Shown piece after piece: positions 1-8,827 of a stretch of 64,000 nucleotides of DNA. Source of the DNA: Chloracidobacterium sp. (GTDB lineage: Bacteria; Acidobacteriota; Blastocatellia; Chloracidobacteriales; Chloracidobacteriaceae). Location: positions 1 to 64,000 of the forward strand of contig JANWUV010000008.1 in NCBI GenBank assembly GCA_025057975.1, read 5' to 3'. Position 1 is the stretch's first letter; every line of letters starts with the position of its first letter. The position numbers and the translations under genes are program-made. The notes below the pieces were generated by a model that was given only the letters and a program-made list of their open reading frames with translations, did no database searches and was not told the DNA's origin.

Positions 1-1
1 G

Positions 2-556
2 TTTTTGATGCCGATTGAGGATGTGTTTTCGATATCGGGGCGTGGGACGGTGGCGACTGGGCGCGTGGAGCGCGGGGTGGTGAAGGTGTCGGACGAGGTG
101 GAGGTGGTTGGGATTCGGCCGACGCGGAAGACGGTGGTGACGGGTGTGGAGAGGTTTCGGAAGTTGTTGGATCAGGGGCAGGCTGGGGACAACGTGGGGG
201 TGTAGTTGCGGGGTGTGGATCGGCGGGACATTGAGCGGGGGCAGGTGATAGCGAAGCCGGGGACGGTGACGCCGCACACGAAGTTTCGGGCGGAGGTGGA
301 TGTGTAGACGAAGGAGGAGGGGGGGCGGCACACGCCGTTTTTCAAGGGGTATCGGCCGCAGTTTTACTTTCGGACGACGGACGTGACGGGGGTGGTGGAG
401 TTGCCGGAGGGGGTGGAGATGGTGATGCCTGGGGACAATGTGGCGCTGTCAGTGGAGTTGATTACGCCGATTGCGATGGAGAAAGGGCTGCGGTTTGCGA
501 TTCGGGAGGGGGGGCGCACGATTGGCGCCGGCACCATCTCCGAAATTATCGAGTAG
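2..556 (+). pseudogene. tuf: EF-Tu 3' part with two in-frame amber codons
   Basis: The frame starting at base 2 encodes the C-terminal half of elongation factor Tu, the GTPase that brings aminoacyl-tRNA to the ribosome. The barrel domains are clear ([40 protein letters not shown]) and the end [10 protein letters not shown] is normal. Two TAG codons interrupt it, at 203-205 and 305-307. Both stand where EF-Tu normally has leucine (NVGV-L-LRG and V-L-TKEEGG). Most codons end in G, unlike the rpsJ gene that follows; the last 12 or so codons do not share this bias. The 5' end lies outside the window. It is either a decayed copy or carries sequence errors; TAG is used as an ordinary stop elsewhere in the window. 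Confidence 0.8.
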
Positions 557-598
557 CTAGAGCCAGCTCACATAAGGAAAGGTGAGGGGCGTGGAAAC

Positions 599-925
599 AT
601 GATGAGCGATAAGATACGCATCAGGCTGGAAGCTTACGACCATCGGATTCTTGACCAATCCGCCTTGGAAATTGTTGAGACGGCGCGTCGCACGGGCTCA
701 AAGGTCGCTGGGCCCATACCGCTACCGACCTCAAGAAGCCGTTTTACAGTGCTACGGTCGCCTCATGTGGACAAAAAATCGCGCGAGCAGTTTGAAATCT
801 GTACCCATAAACGTCTTGTAGATATTTTGATGTCGACGCCTCAGACAGTAGATGCCTTAATGAAGCTTGATTTACCGGCCGGAGTTGATGTTCAGATAAA
901 GACCTTTTTCAAAGAAAAGCGGTAG
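599..925 (+). CDS. rpsJ: 30S ribosomal protein S10
   Basis: S10 binds in the head of the 30S subunit and, as NusE, also takes part in transcription antitermination with NusB. The N-terminal signature [12 protein letters not shown] and the block [29 protein letters not shown] are typical, and 108 residues is normal length. Two adjacent ATG codons (599 and 602) follow a GGTGAGGGGCGTGG stretch, so either could be the start. It is the first gene of the S10 cluster, 42 bases after the tuf stop, the usual tuf-rpsJ junction. It is less AT-rich than the genes after it. Confidence 0.95.
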   Translation: MMSDKIRIRLEAYDHRILDQSALEIVETARRTGSKVAGPIPLPTSRSRFTVLRSPHVDKKSREQFEICTHKRLVDILMSTPQTVDALMKLDLPAGVDVQIKTFFKEKR

Positions 926-966
926 GTAAGGAAACATTGTGAGGAGAAAAAGCAATTTAGAAAGCC

Positions 967-1602
967 ATGGCTGAAGGAATTTTAGGCATAAAAGTCGGCA
1001 TGACCCAAGTTTTTGATGACAAGGGTGCTGTTGTTCCAGTAACCGTAATCAAGGCCGGTCCTTGTGTCGTAACGCAGCATAAAACTCAGGCAAAGGATGG
1101 CTACAACGCCATCCAAGTTGGGTTAGTTGAGTCTCGGCCGCCGAAGAAGGTGAGTAAACCGCTTCGGGGGCATTTCGAGAAGACAGCAAAGGGGACGCCC
1201 CCAACACGGTTACTTAGGGAGTTTAGAGTTGAGAATGTTGAAAAGTATCCAATTGGTTCCTTAATCCTAGCAAGCATATTCAAGCCGGATGATCTGGTGA
1301 CGATTACTGGTAAATCAAAAGGACGCGGCTTTGCTGGCTTCGTTAAGCGTCACGGCTTTGGCGGTGGACGTGCTACGCATGGTTCAATGTTTCACCGTGC
1401 TCCAGGCTCAATCGGGGCTTCCTCTTTTCCTTCGAGGGTCTTCAAGGGCAGCCGCATGGCTGGTCACATGGGCAATGTCAATTGTACGGTTAAGAACTTG
1501 AAGATTGTCAGGGTTGATGAGAAGTTGGGTATTTTGTTGGTTCGTGGTGCTGTTCCTGGAGCAAATGGAAATTACTTGATTATTAAAAAGGTTCATTCAT
1601 AG
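967..1602 (+). CDS. rplC: 50S ribosomal protein L3
   Basis: L3 is an early-assembly protein of the large subunit that reaches toward the peptidyl-transferase centre. The start [18 protein letters not shown] and the loop block [22 protein letters not shown] are diagnostic; 211 residues is the usual size. The only purine-rich stretch upstream (GAGGAG, around 942) is farther from the ATG than a normal ribosome-binding site. It lies 41 bases after rpsJ in the standard S10 order. Confidence 0.96.
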   Translation: MAEGILGIKVGMTQVFDDKGAVVPVTVIKAGPCVVTQHKTQAKDGYNAIQVGLVESRPPKKVSKPLRGHFEKTAKGTPPTRLLREFRVENVEKYPIGSLILASIFKPDDLVTITGKSKGRGFAGFVKRHGFGGGRATHGSMFHRAPGSIGASSFPSRVFKGSRMAGHMGNVNCTVKNLKIVRVDEKLGILLVRGAVPGANGNYLIIKKVHS

Positions 1603-1638
1603 TTTTGTGTGGTTTTATGTGATTGGAGCGGTTCAGTT

Positions 1639-2289
1639 ATGTCGCTAGTAACAGTACGTAACTTAGATAATGAACCAATTTCTGAGCTAAAGATAGAAGG
1701 AGTTTTATCAGAAACTCCATTGAATATCACTCTGATAGGAGAGGCTGTCCATGAGTATCGTGCAAGAGGCCGGGCTGGAACTGTAGCCACTAAAACACGC
1801 GGTGAGGTCTCTGGTTCAGGTAGGAAGTTGTGGAGGCAGAAAGGGACAGGGAGAGCGCGTGTTTCAAGTATTCGTTCACCCTTATGGAAGGGCGGTGGAA
1901 ATGTACATGGACCACAGCCGAGGGATTGGTCGTATACTCTTCCAAAAAAGAAGAGGTGGAAGGCAATAGCTTCAGCTATTGCGGAGCGTTTGAGAGAAGG
2001 TGGTGTAACAGTCGTTGATAGTATCTCACTTCCTACTCACAAGACAAAATTTCTCTATTCCAAACTTAGTGCATTAGGGTTGTCAAACCATAAGGTGTTG
2101 ATTATTGATTCTACCTTGAATAAAAACCTTATGCTTGCCTCAAGAAATCTTGCTGGAGTGAAAACCGTAAATCCTCTTGGCGTCAACATCTATGATCTAC
2201 TCCTTCATGAGAAGATACTGATTAGTCAGCCTGCGCTTGAGGCTTTGACCTCGAATATTCAGAGGATACTTCATGGAAAGGGACGGTGA
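1639..2289 (+). CDS. rplD: 50S ribosomal protein L4
   Basis: L4 lines the peptide exit tunnel of the large subunit; in enterobacteria it also represses its own operon. The extended loop is clear: GSGRKLWRQKGTGRARVSS followed by SPLWKGGGNVHGP. The ATG at 1639 (MSLVTVRNLDNE) is preferred over an upstream in-frame start at 1609 because GGAG lies about 11 bases before it and the N-terminus then matches the family. The product is 216 residues. No S10-type attenuator leader was recognised ahead of the cluster. Confidence 0.94.
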   Translation: MSLVTVRNLDNEPISELKIEGVLSETPLNITLIGEAVHEYRARGRAGTVATKTRGEVSGSGRKLWRQKGTGRARVSSIRSPLWKGGGNVHGPQPRDWSYTLPKKKRWKAIASAIAERLREGGVTVVDSISLPTHKTKFLYSKLSALGLSNHKVLIIDSTLNKNLMLASRNLAGVKTVNPLGVNIYDLLLHEKILISQPALEALTSNIQRILHGKGR

Positions 2290-2295
2290 CAGTAA

Positions 2296-2598
2296 ATGGA
2301 TATCCTCAGTGTTATAAAGTCACCTGTGGTTAGCGAAAAGGCCCTAGTATTGAAAGAGCAAAGTGCTAGTCCGAGTCAAGTATTAACTTTTCGCGTTCAC
2401 AAGAAGTCTACAAAACTTGATATCAAGAGAGCAGTTGAGTTCTTCTTTAATGTAAAGGTACAGTCGGTCAATACGGCAAATTTCAGAGGAAAAAAAGTTC
2501 GTAGGGGTCGTTACCAAGGTAAAAAGAGTGACTGGAAAAAAGCATATGTTACCCTTGCACCTGGTCATGTAGTTGGAGATTACTTAGAATCTCTCTAA
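2296..2598 (+). CDS. rplW: 50S ribosomal protein L23
   Basis: L23 sits at the mouth of the peptide exit tunnel and is the docking site for trigger factor and [15 protein letters not shown] at the N-terminus and the basic stretch [23 protein letters not shown] near the C-terminus fit the family; 100 residues is normal. It starts six bases after rplD. Confidence 0.95.
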   Translation: MDILSVIKSPVVSEKALVLKEQSASPSQVLTFRVHKKSTKLDIKRAVEFFFNVKVQSVNTANFRGKKVRRGRYQGKKSDWKKAYVTLAPGHVVGDYLESL

Positions 2599-2623
2599 AT
2601 ACCGTTCCGGGCTTCTTCATATT

Positions 2624-3445
2624 ATGCCGATCAAGAGTGTAAAACCAACCTCGTCCGCGCGACGTTTCCAAACTTTTATTATTGACCCCGACCTTTCTAA
2701 GGAGAGGCCAGTAAAGTCTCTTACTGAGAAGAAGAAGAAAATCTCTGGGAGAAATAATGACGGCAGGATTACCACCCGCCATCGAGGTGGTGGGCATAAA
2801 CGACTCTACAGAATCATAGATTTCAAGCGGAACAAGTTAGGCATACCTGGTAGAGTAGCCCGAATTGAGTATGATCCAAACCGCTCAGCAAGAATTGCAT
2901 TGATAAACTATGTAGACGGTGAAAAACGTTATATACTAGCTCCTCTTGGATTAAAAGTCGGTCAGACAGTTATCTCAGGCCCAGATTCGGACATAGTTCC
3001 CGGTAATGCCCTCCCGATACAGAAGATACCCTTGGGGACTGAGTTACACAACATAGAACTTCGTCCGGGAAAAGGAGGACAGTTAGCGCGGGCGGCAGGA
3101 GCCAAGGCTCAACTCGTGGCAAAAGATGACAAAATGGCCCAGCTGCGACTTCCGTCTGGTGAGGTGAGAAAAGTTCCAGTTGCCTGCTATGCAACAGTTG
3201 GCCAAGTTGGAAATATAGACCATGAGAATGTTTCCCTTGGAAAGGCTGGAAGAGCACGCTGGAGGGGTTTGCGTCCGGAGGTTCGTGGAGTTGCGATGAA
3301 TCCTGTTGACCACCCCCTTGGGGGTGGGGAGGGTAAAACCTCAGGTGGGAGGCATCCTGTGACGCCCTGGGGGCAACCGACTCGTGGTTACAAAACAAGG
3401 CGTAACAAACGAACGGAAAAGTACATAGTTCGTCGTCGCAAGTAG
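2624..3445 (+). CDS. rplB: 50S ribosomal protein L2
   Basis: L2 is a primary 23S rRNA binder needed for subunit joining and peptidyl-transferase activity. The RNA-binding start, [19 protein letters not shown] and the C-terminal [20 protein letters not shown] with its conserved histidine are all present. At 273 residues it is full length. No clear Shine-Dalgarno precedes the ATG, so it is probably read by coupling to rplW, which ends 25 bases upstream. Confidence 0.97.
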   Translation: MPIKSVKPTSSARRFQTFIIDPDLSKERPVKSLTEKKKKISGRNNDGRITTRHRGGGHKRLYRIIDFKRNKLGIPGRVARIEYDPNRSARIALINYVDGEKRYILAPLGLKVGQTVISGPDSDIVPGNALPIQKIPLGTELHNIELRPGKGGQLARAAGAKAQLVAKDDKMAQLRLPSGEVRKVPVACYATVGQVGNIDHENVSLGKAGRARWRGLRPEVRGVAMNPVDHPLGGGEGKTSGGRHPVTPWGQPTRGYKTRRNKRTEKYIVRRRK

Positions 3446-3462
3446 CTAGAAAGGAGGATGAG

Positions 3463-3750
3463 ATGCCTCGCTCGGTGAAAAAGGGTCCGTTTGTGGATAA
3501 TTCCATACGTGATATTGTGTCTCGTCTTAATGAAGCAAATGAACGGCGGGTTATTAAGACTTGGTCAAGGCGTTCGACTATTATACCAGATATGGTTGGT
3601 CATACATTTGCTGTTCATAACGGCAGGAAATTCATCCCGGTCTTTGTGTCGGAAAACATGGTAGGACATAAACTTGGTGAGTTTGCTCCAACAAGGACAT
3701 TTAAAGGACACGCCGGTGACAAGAATGAAAAGTCAGCAAAGCGGAGATAA
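3463..3750 (+). CDS. rpsS: 30S ribosomal protein S19
   Basis: S19 forms part of the head of the small subunit with S13 and contacts the bridge to 50S. The diagnostic [12 protein letters not shown] start and [16 protein letters not shown] block are intact; 95 residues is normal. A strong AAGGAGG site lies just upstream of the ATG. Confidence 0.97.
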   Translation: MPRSVKKGPFVDNSIRDIVSRLNEANERRVIKTWSRRSTIIPDMVGHTFAVHNGRKFIPVFVSENMVGHKLGEFAPTRTFKGHAGDKNEKSAKRR

Positions 3751-3753
3751 TCA

Positions 3754-4113
3754 ATGCGTTCTGTTGCCATACTTCGCTCGTCAAAAGGTTCGCCTCAGAA
3801 AGCAAGGCTTCTTGTTAACCAGGTTAGAGGACGTAATGTGACCGAGGCTTTAGCTTTGCTTGGTCTAAGTAGTAAGCGCTTGGCTAGAGTCTTGAAGAAA
3901 GTTCTGTGGTCAGCTATATCGAACGCAGAGTATATTGCTGAGAAAAGAAATACTCACATAGATATCGAGAAACTCATTATCTCGGAATGTTATGTAAACA
4001 CAGGGGTGACTAAGTATCGTCGGCGGATACGTCCTGCTCCAATGGGGAGAGCATATAGAGAGCAGAGACGGCTATTCAGTGTAAAATTTGTACTGACAGA
4101 TCAATCTGAATAG
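3754..4113 (+). CDS. rplV: 50S ribosomal protein L22
   Basis: L22 spans the large subunit and lines the exit tunnel beside L4. The sequence shows SPQKARLLVNQVRG at the N-terminus and RRIRPAPMGRAYREQRR in the long hairpin that reaches the tunnel. Length is 119 residues. It begins three bases after the rpsS stop, indicating translational coupling. Confidence 0.95.
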   Translation: MRSVAILRSSKGSPQKARLLVNQVRGRNVTEALALLGLSSKRLARVLKKVLWSAISNAEYIAEKRNTHIDIEKLIISECYVNTGVTKYRRRIRPAPMGRAYREQRRLFSVKFVLTDQSE

Positions 4114-4130
4114 GATCGGGTTAGTAACTA

Positions 4131-4808
4131 ATGGGCCAGAAAGTACATCCATATGGATTTCGGCTTGGAATCGTCAAAAATTGGCGATCAACCTGGTACT
4201 CGGACAAAGACACAGATTTTGCCAAGCTCGTTACAGAGGATTTTCAATTACGCAAAGAGCTAAAACAACGATTCTCAGGAGCAGGTGTAGCAGCGATTGA
4301 TATAGAACGTGCTGTGAACAAATTAAAGGTAATAATTCACACTTCTCGTCCTGGGGTTATTATTGGTAGGAAAGGGACAGAAATAGATAAGTTGAAGTCT
4401 GAAATTCAACAAAAGACAGGGCGAGATGTAATTATAAACATTCAGGAGATACAGAAGCCGGAGTTGAATGCTCAGCTTCAAGCTGAGCAGATTGCTTCAC
4501 AGATAGAGAAAAGAGTTGCATTTAGACGCGCAATGAGGAAAGTTACAGAAAGTGCTAGGCGCTTTGGTGCACAGGGTGTAAAAGTGATCGTCTCAGGACG
4601 ACTGAATGGAGCAGAGATAGCAAGGAGTGAACAATACTTAGAGGGTAGAATGCCATTGCACACGCTTAGGGCTGATATAGACTATGGTTTTGCTGAAGCG
4701 TATACTACTTATGGCGTGGTAGGCGTCAAAGTTTGGATATACAAGGGAGATATATTCTCAATGAAACGAAATCAAAATAATCAAGTAGACTTTTGGAGAA
4801 AAGGTTAA
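4131..4808 (+). CDS. rpsC: 30S ribosomal protein S3
   Basis: S3 lies at the mRNA entry channel of the small subunit. [18 protein letters not shown] marks the N-terminus; a KH domain with the GRKG loop ([13 protein letters not shown]) is at about residues 77-90; the C-terminal domain contains [13 protein letters not shown]. The 225-residue length is typical. Confidence 0.97.
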   Translation: MGQKVHPYGFRLGIVKNWRSTWYSDKDTDFAKLVTEDFQLRKELKQRFSGAGVAAIDIERAVNKLKVIIHTSRPGVIIGRKGTEIDKLKSEIQQKTGRDVIINIQEIQKPELNAQLQAEQIASQIEKRVAFRRAMRKVTESARRFGAQGVKVIVSGRLNGAEIARSEQYLEGRMPLHTLRADIDYGFAEAYTTYGVVGVKVWIYKGDIFSMKRNQNNQVDFWRKG

Positions 4809-4820
4809 CAACGAGATATT

Positions 4821-5258
4821 ATGGCAGAGTATAAGTCTCCTAGGAAAACAAAATATAGAAAGCAGCAACGTGGTCGGCTGACTGGTATAGCAACTTCAGG
4901 GTCGAGTATTAGCTTTGGTCAGTACGGATTAAAGGCTGTTGAGCCTGCTTGGGTAACAAGTCGTCAGATAGAAGCTGCAAGAATAGCTATATCTAGGTCA
5001 TTGAAAAGAGGTGGTAAGATTTGGATAAGGATATTCCCAGATAAGCCTGTCACAAAAAAGCCTGCTGAGACAAGAATGGGGAAAGGTAAAGGGGCCCCTG
5101 AAGGTTGGGTGGCTGTTGTAAAGCCAGGAAGAATACTCTTCGAGATAGAAGGGGTTAGTGAGGCACTCGCTAGGAAGGCAATGAATCTAGCTGCGCAAAA
5201 GTTGCCGATGAAGGTAAAGTTTGTCTATAGAGAATTGGAAAACGGAGCTATACTGTAA
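4821..5258 (+). CDS. rplP: 50S ribosomal protein L16
   Basis: L16 positions tRNAs in the A and P sites of the large subunit. [13 protein letters not shown], the [19 protein letters not shown] block and the [13 protein letters not shown] motif identify it; 145 residues. The N-terminal extension MAEYKSPR differs slightly from the common MLMPKRV form. Its TAA stop shares a base with the rpmC ATG. Confidence 0.96.
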   Translation: MAEYKSPRKTKYRKQQRGRLTGIATSGSSISFGQYGLKAVEPAWVTSRQIEAARIAISRSLKRGGKIWIRIFPDKPVTKKPAETRMGKGKGAPEGWVAVVKPGRILFEIEGVSEALARKAMNLAAQKLPMKVKFVYRELENGAIL

Positions 5259-5461
5259 TGACAATTGAAGAAATTCGGTCTAAGTCACTCAGTGAACTCG
5301 TCGCTCTAGGAAAAGAAATGAGACTGGAAGTTGCAAAGCTTACTCTGAAGAAGAATTCAGGAGTTATTGAAGCAGGTAATAAAATATCTTCGATAAAGAA
5401 AACTATCGCAAGAATAGAAACAGTAATAGCGGAAAAGAAAAGAGAGGCTACGAAGAAATGA
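5258..5461 (+). CDS. rpmC: 50S ribosomal protein L29
   Basis: L29 is a small helical-hairpin protein near the exit tunnel. The sequence TIEEIRSKSLSELVALGKEMR and the basic C-terminal helix IKKTIARIETVIAEKK fit; 67 residues. It overlaps rplP at its start and rpsQ at its end (ATGA), so all three are likely translated in a coupled way. Confidence 0.93.
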   Translation: MTIEEIRSKSLSELVALGKEMRLEVAKLTLKKNSGVIEAGNKISSIKKTIARIETVIAEKKREATKK

Positions 5462-5709
5462 GTAAACTCGAAAAAGTTGGTCTTGTTGTGAGCAACAAGA
5501 TGAGGAAGACGGTAACAGTGAGAATTGAGAGACTTGTTATGCATCCAGTATATAAGAAGTTTATTCGCCGTCATTCAAAATTTCTTGCCCACGATGAACT
5601 ATCATGTAAAGTTGGTGATAAAGTTAGAATTGTTGAATCTCGCCCACTCTCGGCAAGAAAGCGATGGGTAGTTAAAGAAATCATTCAGAGGAATGCTATG
5701 GGGAAGTAA
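5458..5709 (+). CDS. rpsQ: 30S ribosomal protein S17
   Basis: S17 is an early-assembly OB-fold protein of the small subunit. GLVVSNKMRKTVTVRIERL, HPVYKKFIRRHSKFLAHDE and VRIVESRPLSARKRW are the family blocks; 83 residues is normal. Its ATG overlaps the rpmC stop. Confidence 0.96.
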   Translation: MSKLEKVGLVVSNKMRKTVTVRIERLVMHPVYKKFIRRHSKFLAHDELSCKVGDKVRIVESRPLSARKRWVVKEIIQRNAMGK

Positions 5710-5715
5710 ACGACT

Positions 5716-6093
5716 ATGATACAAATGCGTACCATATTAGAAGTCGCTGACAACTCTGGTGCAAAGAAGATATCATGCATACTGCCGCTTGGTGGTTCGG
5801 TAGGGAGGACAGCTTCGATTGGCGATATTATCACTGCAAGCGTCAAGGAAGCCGCCCCCGACGGTTCTATCAAGAAGGGTCAAGTAGTCAAGGCCGTAAT
5901 TGTAAGAACTCGTAAAGAGGTAAGAAGGAAGGATGGAAGTTATGTTCGATTTGACCAAAATGCCGCGGTTTTGGTTAAGCGCGGTAGCGAAGGATGGGAT
6001 CCAGTTGGGACAAGGGTTTCTGGGCCCGTTGCCAGAGAGCTAAGAGATAAGAAATTTATGAAGATAATATCCCTTGCCCCGGAGGTGATATGA
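5716..6093 (+). CDS. rplN: 50S ribosomal protein L14
   Basis: L14 sits at the subunit interface. [18 protein letters not shown] opens the protein and [14 protein letters not shown] and [13 protein letters not shown] follow. The 125-residue length is slightly above the common 122. The stop overlaps the rplX ATG by four bases. Confidence 0.96.
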   Translation: MIQMRTILEVADNSGAKKISCILPLGGSVGRTASIGDIITASVKEAAPDGSIKKGQVVKAVIVRTRKEVRRKDGSYVRFDQNAAVLVKRGSEGWDPVGTRVSGPVARELRDKKFMKIISLAPEVI

Positions 6094-6326
6094 AGAGCAA
6101 AAAGTTGACAAAAAATATAAGGATAAATGACAGTGTTATTGTTATATCTGGTAAAGACAAAGGTAAGTCAGGTCGTATAAAGAGCATAGATCGTAAAAGA
6201 TTGAGAGTAATTGTAGAGAATATTGGAATGTGTGTTAAGCACCAGAAAAGATCATCAGTACTTGAAAGCCATGGGATTCTTAAGAAAGAATCTTGGATTT
6301 CGATTTCAAAAATTAAGAAAATATAA
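6090..6326 (+). CDS. rplX: 50S ribosomal protein L24, short form
   Basis: L24 starts large-subunit assembly through its KOW domain. The domain is clear ([22 protein letters not shown]) and is followed by VKHQKRSS. At 78 residues the protein ends where most bacterial L24 proteins continue for another 25 or so residues with a block of the type TGKADRVGFR. Only 21 bases separate the stop from rplE, so the missing part is not present in another frame here. This region is very AT-rich. Confidence 0.88.
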   Translation: MKSKKLTKNIRINDSVIVISGKDKGKSGRIKSIDRKRLRVIVENIGMCVKHQKRSSVLESHGILKKESWISISKIKKI

Positions 6327-6347
6327 TAGCCAAGGAGATATAAATTT

Positions 6348-6890
6348 ATGTTGGACAACTTGCAAAAAGAAAAGGTTATCAATAGAATGAGAGAAATTTT
6401 TGGCTATAAAAATGTTATGTCAGTTCCTAAACTTGAAAAAATAGTTATCAATATGGGAGTAGGCAAGGATTATGTAGCCTCAAAAAATCTTAAAGTATTA
6501 GAGACAAGCCTGTCCGAATTAGCACTTATAACAGGTCAGAGGCCAGTTGTGACACGTGCTAAGTTGTCGATAGCCTCATTCAAGCTACGTAAGAACGATC
6601 CAGTTGGAGTCAAGGTTACATTGCGAGGGAGGAGGATGTATGAATTTTTTGAGCGCTTAGTAAAGATAGCTCTGCCAAGGGTGAGGGACTTCAAGGGAGT
6701 TTCTCCTAAATCTTTTGATGGGAGAGGTAACTATACCCTTGGCGTTAGAGAGCAGATCATGTTTCCAGAAGTAGATATCACTAAAGTTGAGAAGGTAAGA
6801 GGAATGAACATTACCTTTGTAACAACTGCTAAAACCGACGAAGAGGCAAGAGAGTTACTCAGATGTCTTGGTATGCCTTTTAGAAAGTAA
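6348..6890 (+). CDS. rplE: 50S ribosomal protein L5
   Basis: L5 binds 5S rRNA and contacts the P-site t[53 protein letters not shown] and the C-terminal [13 protein letters not shown] are all family signatures; 180 residues is standard. An AAGGAG site lies 13 bases before the ATG. In most bacteria rpsN follows; here the next gene is rpsH, only 46 bases on. Confidence 0.97.
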   Translation: MLDNLQKEKVINRMREIFGYKNVMSVPKLEKIVINMGVGKDYVASKNLKVLETSLSELALITGQRPVVTRAKLSIASFKLRKNDPVGVKVTLRGRRMYEFFERLVKIALPRVRDFKGVSPKSFDGRGNYTLGVREQIMFPEVDITKVEKVRGMNITFVTTAKTDEEARELLRCLGMPFRK

Positions 6891-6936
6891 GCCAAAATTT
6901 TACTAGTAGAGTGGGCTTTTAGTAGGTTAAGGTTAT

Positions 6937-7329
6937 ATGACAGATCCAATTAGCGATCTCCTAACAAGGATACGAAATGCAACTAGGGCCGGGCACTCTA
7001 AGGTAGATGTAAGCTACTCGAAGATAAAAGCGGAGATTGTAAGACTCCTACGAGAAGAAGGCTACATCAATAACTACAAGGTTACGGGTGAAGGCTATCA
7101 TCGAACAATACGTATCTATTTGAAGTACTCGCAATCCTCTGAACCTGTTATACAGAACCTCCAAAGGATATCTAAGCCTGGCAGGCGGGTCTATGTCGGA
7201 GTTGATGAAATACCTCGTCCGCTAAACGGACTCGGAATTTGTATACTAAGTACCTCTCAGGGCATACTCACTGGTAAGGAAGCCCGCCGAAAGCGCGTTG
7301 GTGGGGAACTTCTCTGTATAGTTTACTAA
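6937..7329 (+). CDS. rpsH: 30S ribosomal protein S8
   Basis: S8 organises the central domain of 16S rRNA and in E. coli represses the spc operon. TDPISDLLTRIRNA starts the protein; SKPGRRVYVGVDEIPRPLNG and GILTGKEARRKRVGGELLC are typical C-terminal blocks; 130 residues. It follows rplE directly because no S14 gene lies between them. Confidence 0.97.
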   Translation: MTDPISDLLTRIRNATRAGHSKVDVSYSKIKAEIVRLLREEGYINNYKVTGEGYHRTIRIYLKYSQSSEPVIQNLQRISKPGRRVYVGVDEIPRPLNGLGICILSTSQGILTGKEARRKRVGGELLCIVY

Positions 7330-7338
7330 GAGGAAAGT

Positions 7339-7905
7339 ATGTCACGAATAGGAAAAAAGATAGTGGATTTCTCAGGCCTTAATGTTAAGGCTGAGGATGG
7401 CTTTCTCACTATTGAAAAAGGCAATTTATCTAAGAAAATAAGAATTCCTGATGGAATTGAAGCTGATGTGTTAAATAATCAAATCAAGGTTACTGCGTTA
7501 GATCACAATAGTCGTAAGTTTCAAGGATTGATAAGGACGCTCATCAATAATGCTGTCATTGGCCTTTCCTCTAACTTCTCTGTGAGTTTAGATTTAGTTG
7601 GAGTAGGTTATAAGGTAGAACAAAAAGGTAATAAGTTAATACTCAACCTAGGGTTTTCACATCCAGTGGAGTATGAATTGCCAGAAGGAATAGACTGTGC
7701 AATAGAAAGGATGCAAAAATCAATTCAGCAATATCAGGCAACATTGACAGTAAGAGGTTGGGATAAGGAGAGAGTGGGGCAGGTAGCAGCTGATCTTGTA
7801 GCGCTCAAGCGCCCAGATGCGTATAAGGGTAAAGGTATACGCTATGCTGATCGGCCACTAGTCCTAAAGCCAGGTAAGTCCGGTACAAAGGGTAGCAAGA
7901 AATAA
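7339..7905 (+). CDS. rplF: 50S ribosomal protein L6
   Basis: L6 supports the factor-binding region of the large subunit. MSRIGKKIV opens it, LVGVGYKVEQKGNKLILNLGFSH marks the repeat-fold junction and RRPDAYKGKGIRY-like sequence (KRPDAYKGKGIRYAD) marks the C-terminal domain; 188 residues, slightly long because of a basic tail. GAGG lies just upstream of the ATG. Confidence 0.96.
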   Translation: MSRIGKKIVDFSGLNVKAEDGFLTIEKGNLSKKIRIPDGIEADVLNNQIKVTALDHNSRKFQGLIRTLINNAVIGLSSNFSVSLDLVGVGYKVEQKGNKLILNLGFSHPVEYELPEGIDCAIERMQKSIQQYQATLTVRGWDKERVGQVAADLVALKRPDAYKGKGIRYADRPLVLKPGKSGTKGSKK

Positions 7906-7910
7906 AACTG

Positions 7911-7940
7911 TATAAGGTATAAAGGCATAAAGGTATAATC
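7911..7940 (+). repeat. 8-bp tandem repeat in rplF-rplR spacer
   Basis: About three and a half copies of an 8-base unit close to TATAAAGG (TATAAGG, TATAAAGG, CATAAAGG, TATAAT) fill the spacer directly upstream of the shortened rplR gene. Confidence 0.7.
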
Positions 7941-7963
7941 GAGGTGACAAGGAGCTATAGGAG

Positions 7964-8269
7964 ATGAAAAGCCAAAGGTACCGTCTATGTGTTTTTCGGA
8001 GTTCTAAGCACATATATGCTCAAATAATAGATGATTCCCGTGGTATGACCCTTTGTGCTGCAAGTTCTCTAAAGCTTAGGGACTATCCTGAGAATCTTAA
8101 TGGTTTATCAAGGAAATTATATAGGGCAAGCCAAGTAGGTATGGAAATTGCAGAAAGAGCTAAGAAGCTGGGAATCAAGGATGTATACTTTGACCGCAAT
8201 GGGTACAAGTACCATGGCAGAGTAAAACAGCTAGCAGAGTCGGCACGACTAGGCGGTCTCAATTTCTAG
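7964..8269 (+). CDS. rplR: 50S ribosomal protein L18, short N-terminus
   Basis: L18 binds 5S rRNA with L5. The core is intact: [41 protein letters not shown] and the C-terminal [23 protein letters not shown]. At 101 residues it lacks most of the basic N-terminal arm of about 17-20 residues that precedes this point in typical L18 proteins of 117-122 residues. No in-frame upstream start was found to extend it. AAGGAG lies a few bases before the ATG. Confidence 0.92.
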   Translation: MKSQRYRLCVFRSSKHIYAQIIDDSRGMTLCAASSLKLRDYPENLNGLSRKLYRASQVGMEIAERAKKLGIKDVYFDRNGYKYHGRVKQLAESARLGGLNF

Positions 8270-8276
8270 AGGACCT

Positions 8277-8780
8277 ATGCAAAATAGAATTTTCCCGGAA
8301 ATTAATGATTCAGAGCTAAGAGACTTCATTGTCTCTATTAGACGTGTTACAAAAGTCGTAAAAGGTGGCAAGAACATGAGCTTTAGTGCTCTTGTTGTTG
8401 TTGGTAATGGGGATGGCGTCGCAGGTTTTGGTAATGGTAAGGCCTCTGAAGTACCTGCTGCTATAAAAAAAGGCATTGAATCAGCGAAGAAAAACTTGAT
8501 TAGAGTGAGTATAACTAATGGTACACTCCCTCATGAAGTGCTAGGTGTTTTTGGTGCAGGTAAGGTCTTGATAAAGCCTGCTAAGGAAGGTAAGGGAATT
8601 ATTGCTGGAGCCACGCTCCGAGCAGTTCTACAAGTCCTTGGTGTTCGCGATGCAGTTACTAAAGTGCTCGGCTCTCGTAATCCTCATAACATCGTCCGAG
8701 CAGCCTTTGAAGGGCTTTCTAGGGTTCGCTCAAAAGAGAAAGTTGCCTTGCTAAGAGGTAAAAGCCAATCTGACTTATAA
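8277..8780 (+). CDS. rpsE: 30S ribosomal protein S5
   Basis: S5 guards decoding accuracy at the mRNA entry side. It has the double-stranded-RNA-like N-terminal domain (RRVTKVVKGGKNMSFSALVVVG) and the C-terminal GKGIIAGATLRAVLQVLGVRD block; 167 residues. The gene starts seven bases after rplR. The next gene is rplO; no rpmD (L30) coding sequence fits in the 47-base gap. Confidence 0.96.
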   Translation: MQNRIFPEINDSELRDFIVSIRRVTKVVKGGKNMSFSALVVVGNGDGVAGFGNGKASEVPAAIKKGIESAKKNLIRVSITNGTLPHEVLGVFGAGKVLIKPAKEGKGIIAGATLRAVLQVLGVRDAVTKVLGSRNPHNIVRAAFEGLSRVRSKEKVALLRGKSQSDL

Positions 8781-8827
8781 TCATAAAGTCTAACTAACTC
8801 ATATCAAGCGCTGGAGTAGAGACGATA

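Noticed and set aside
203-307. Recoding of TAG as leucine or another amino acid in tuf
   Set aside because: TAG serves as an ordinary stop codon for other genes in the window, for example rplO, and tuf itself ends in TAG.
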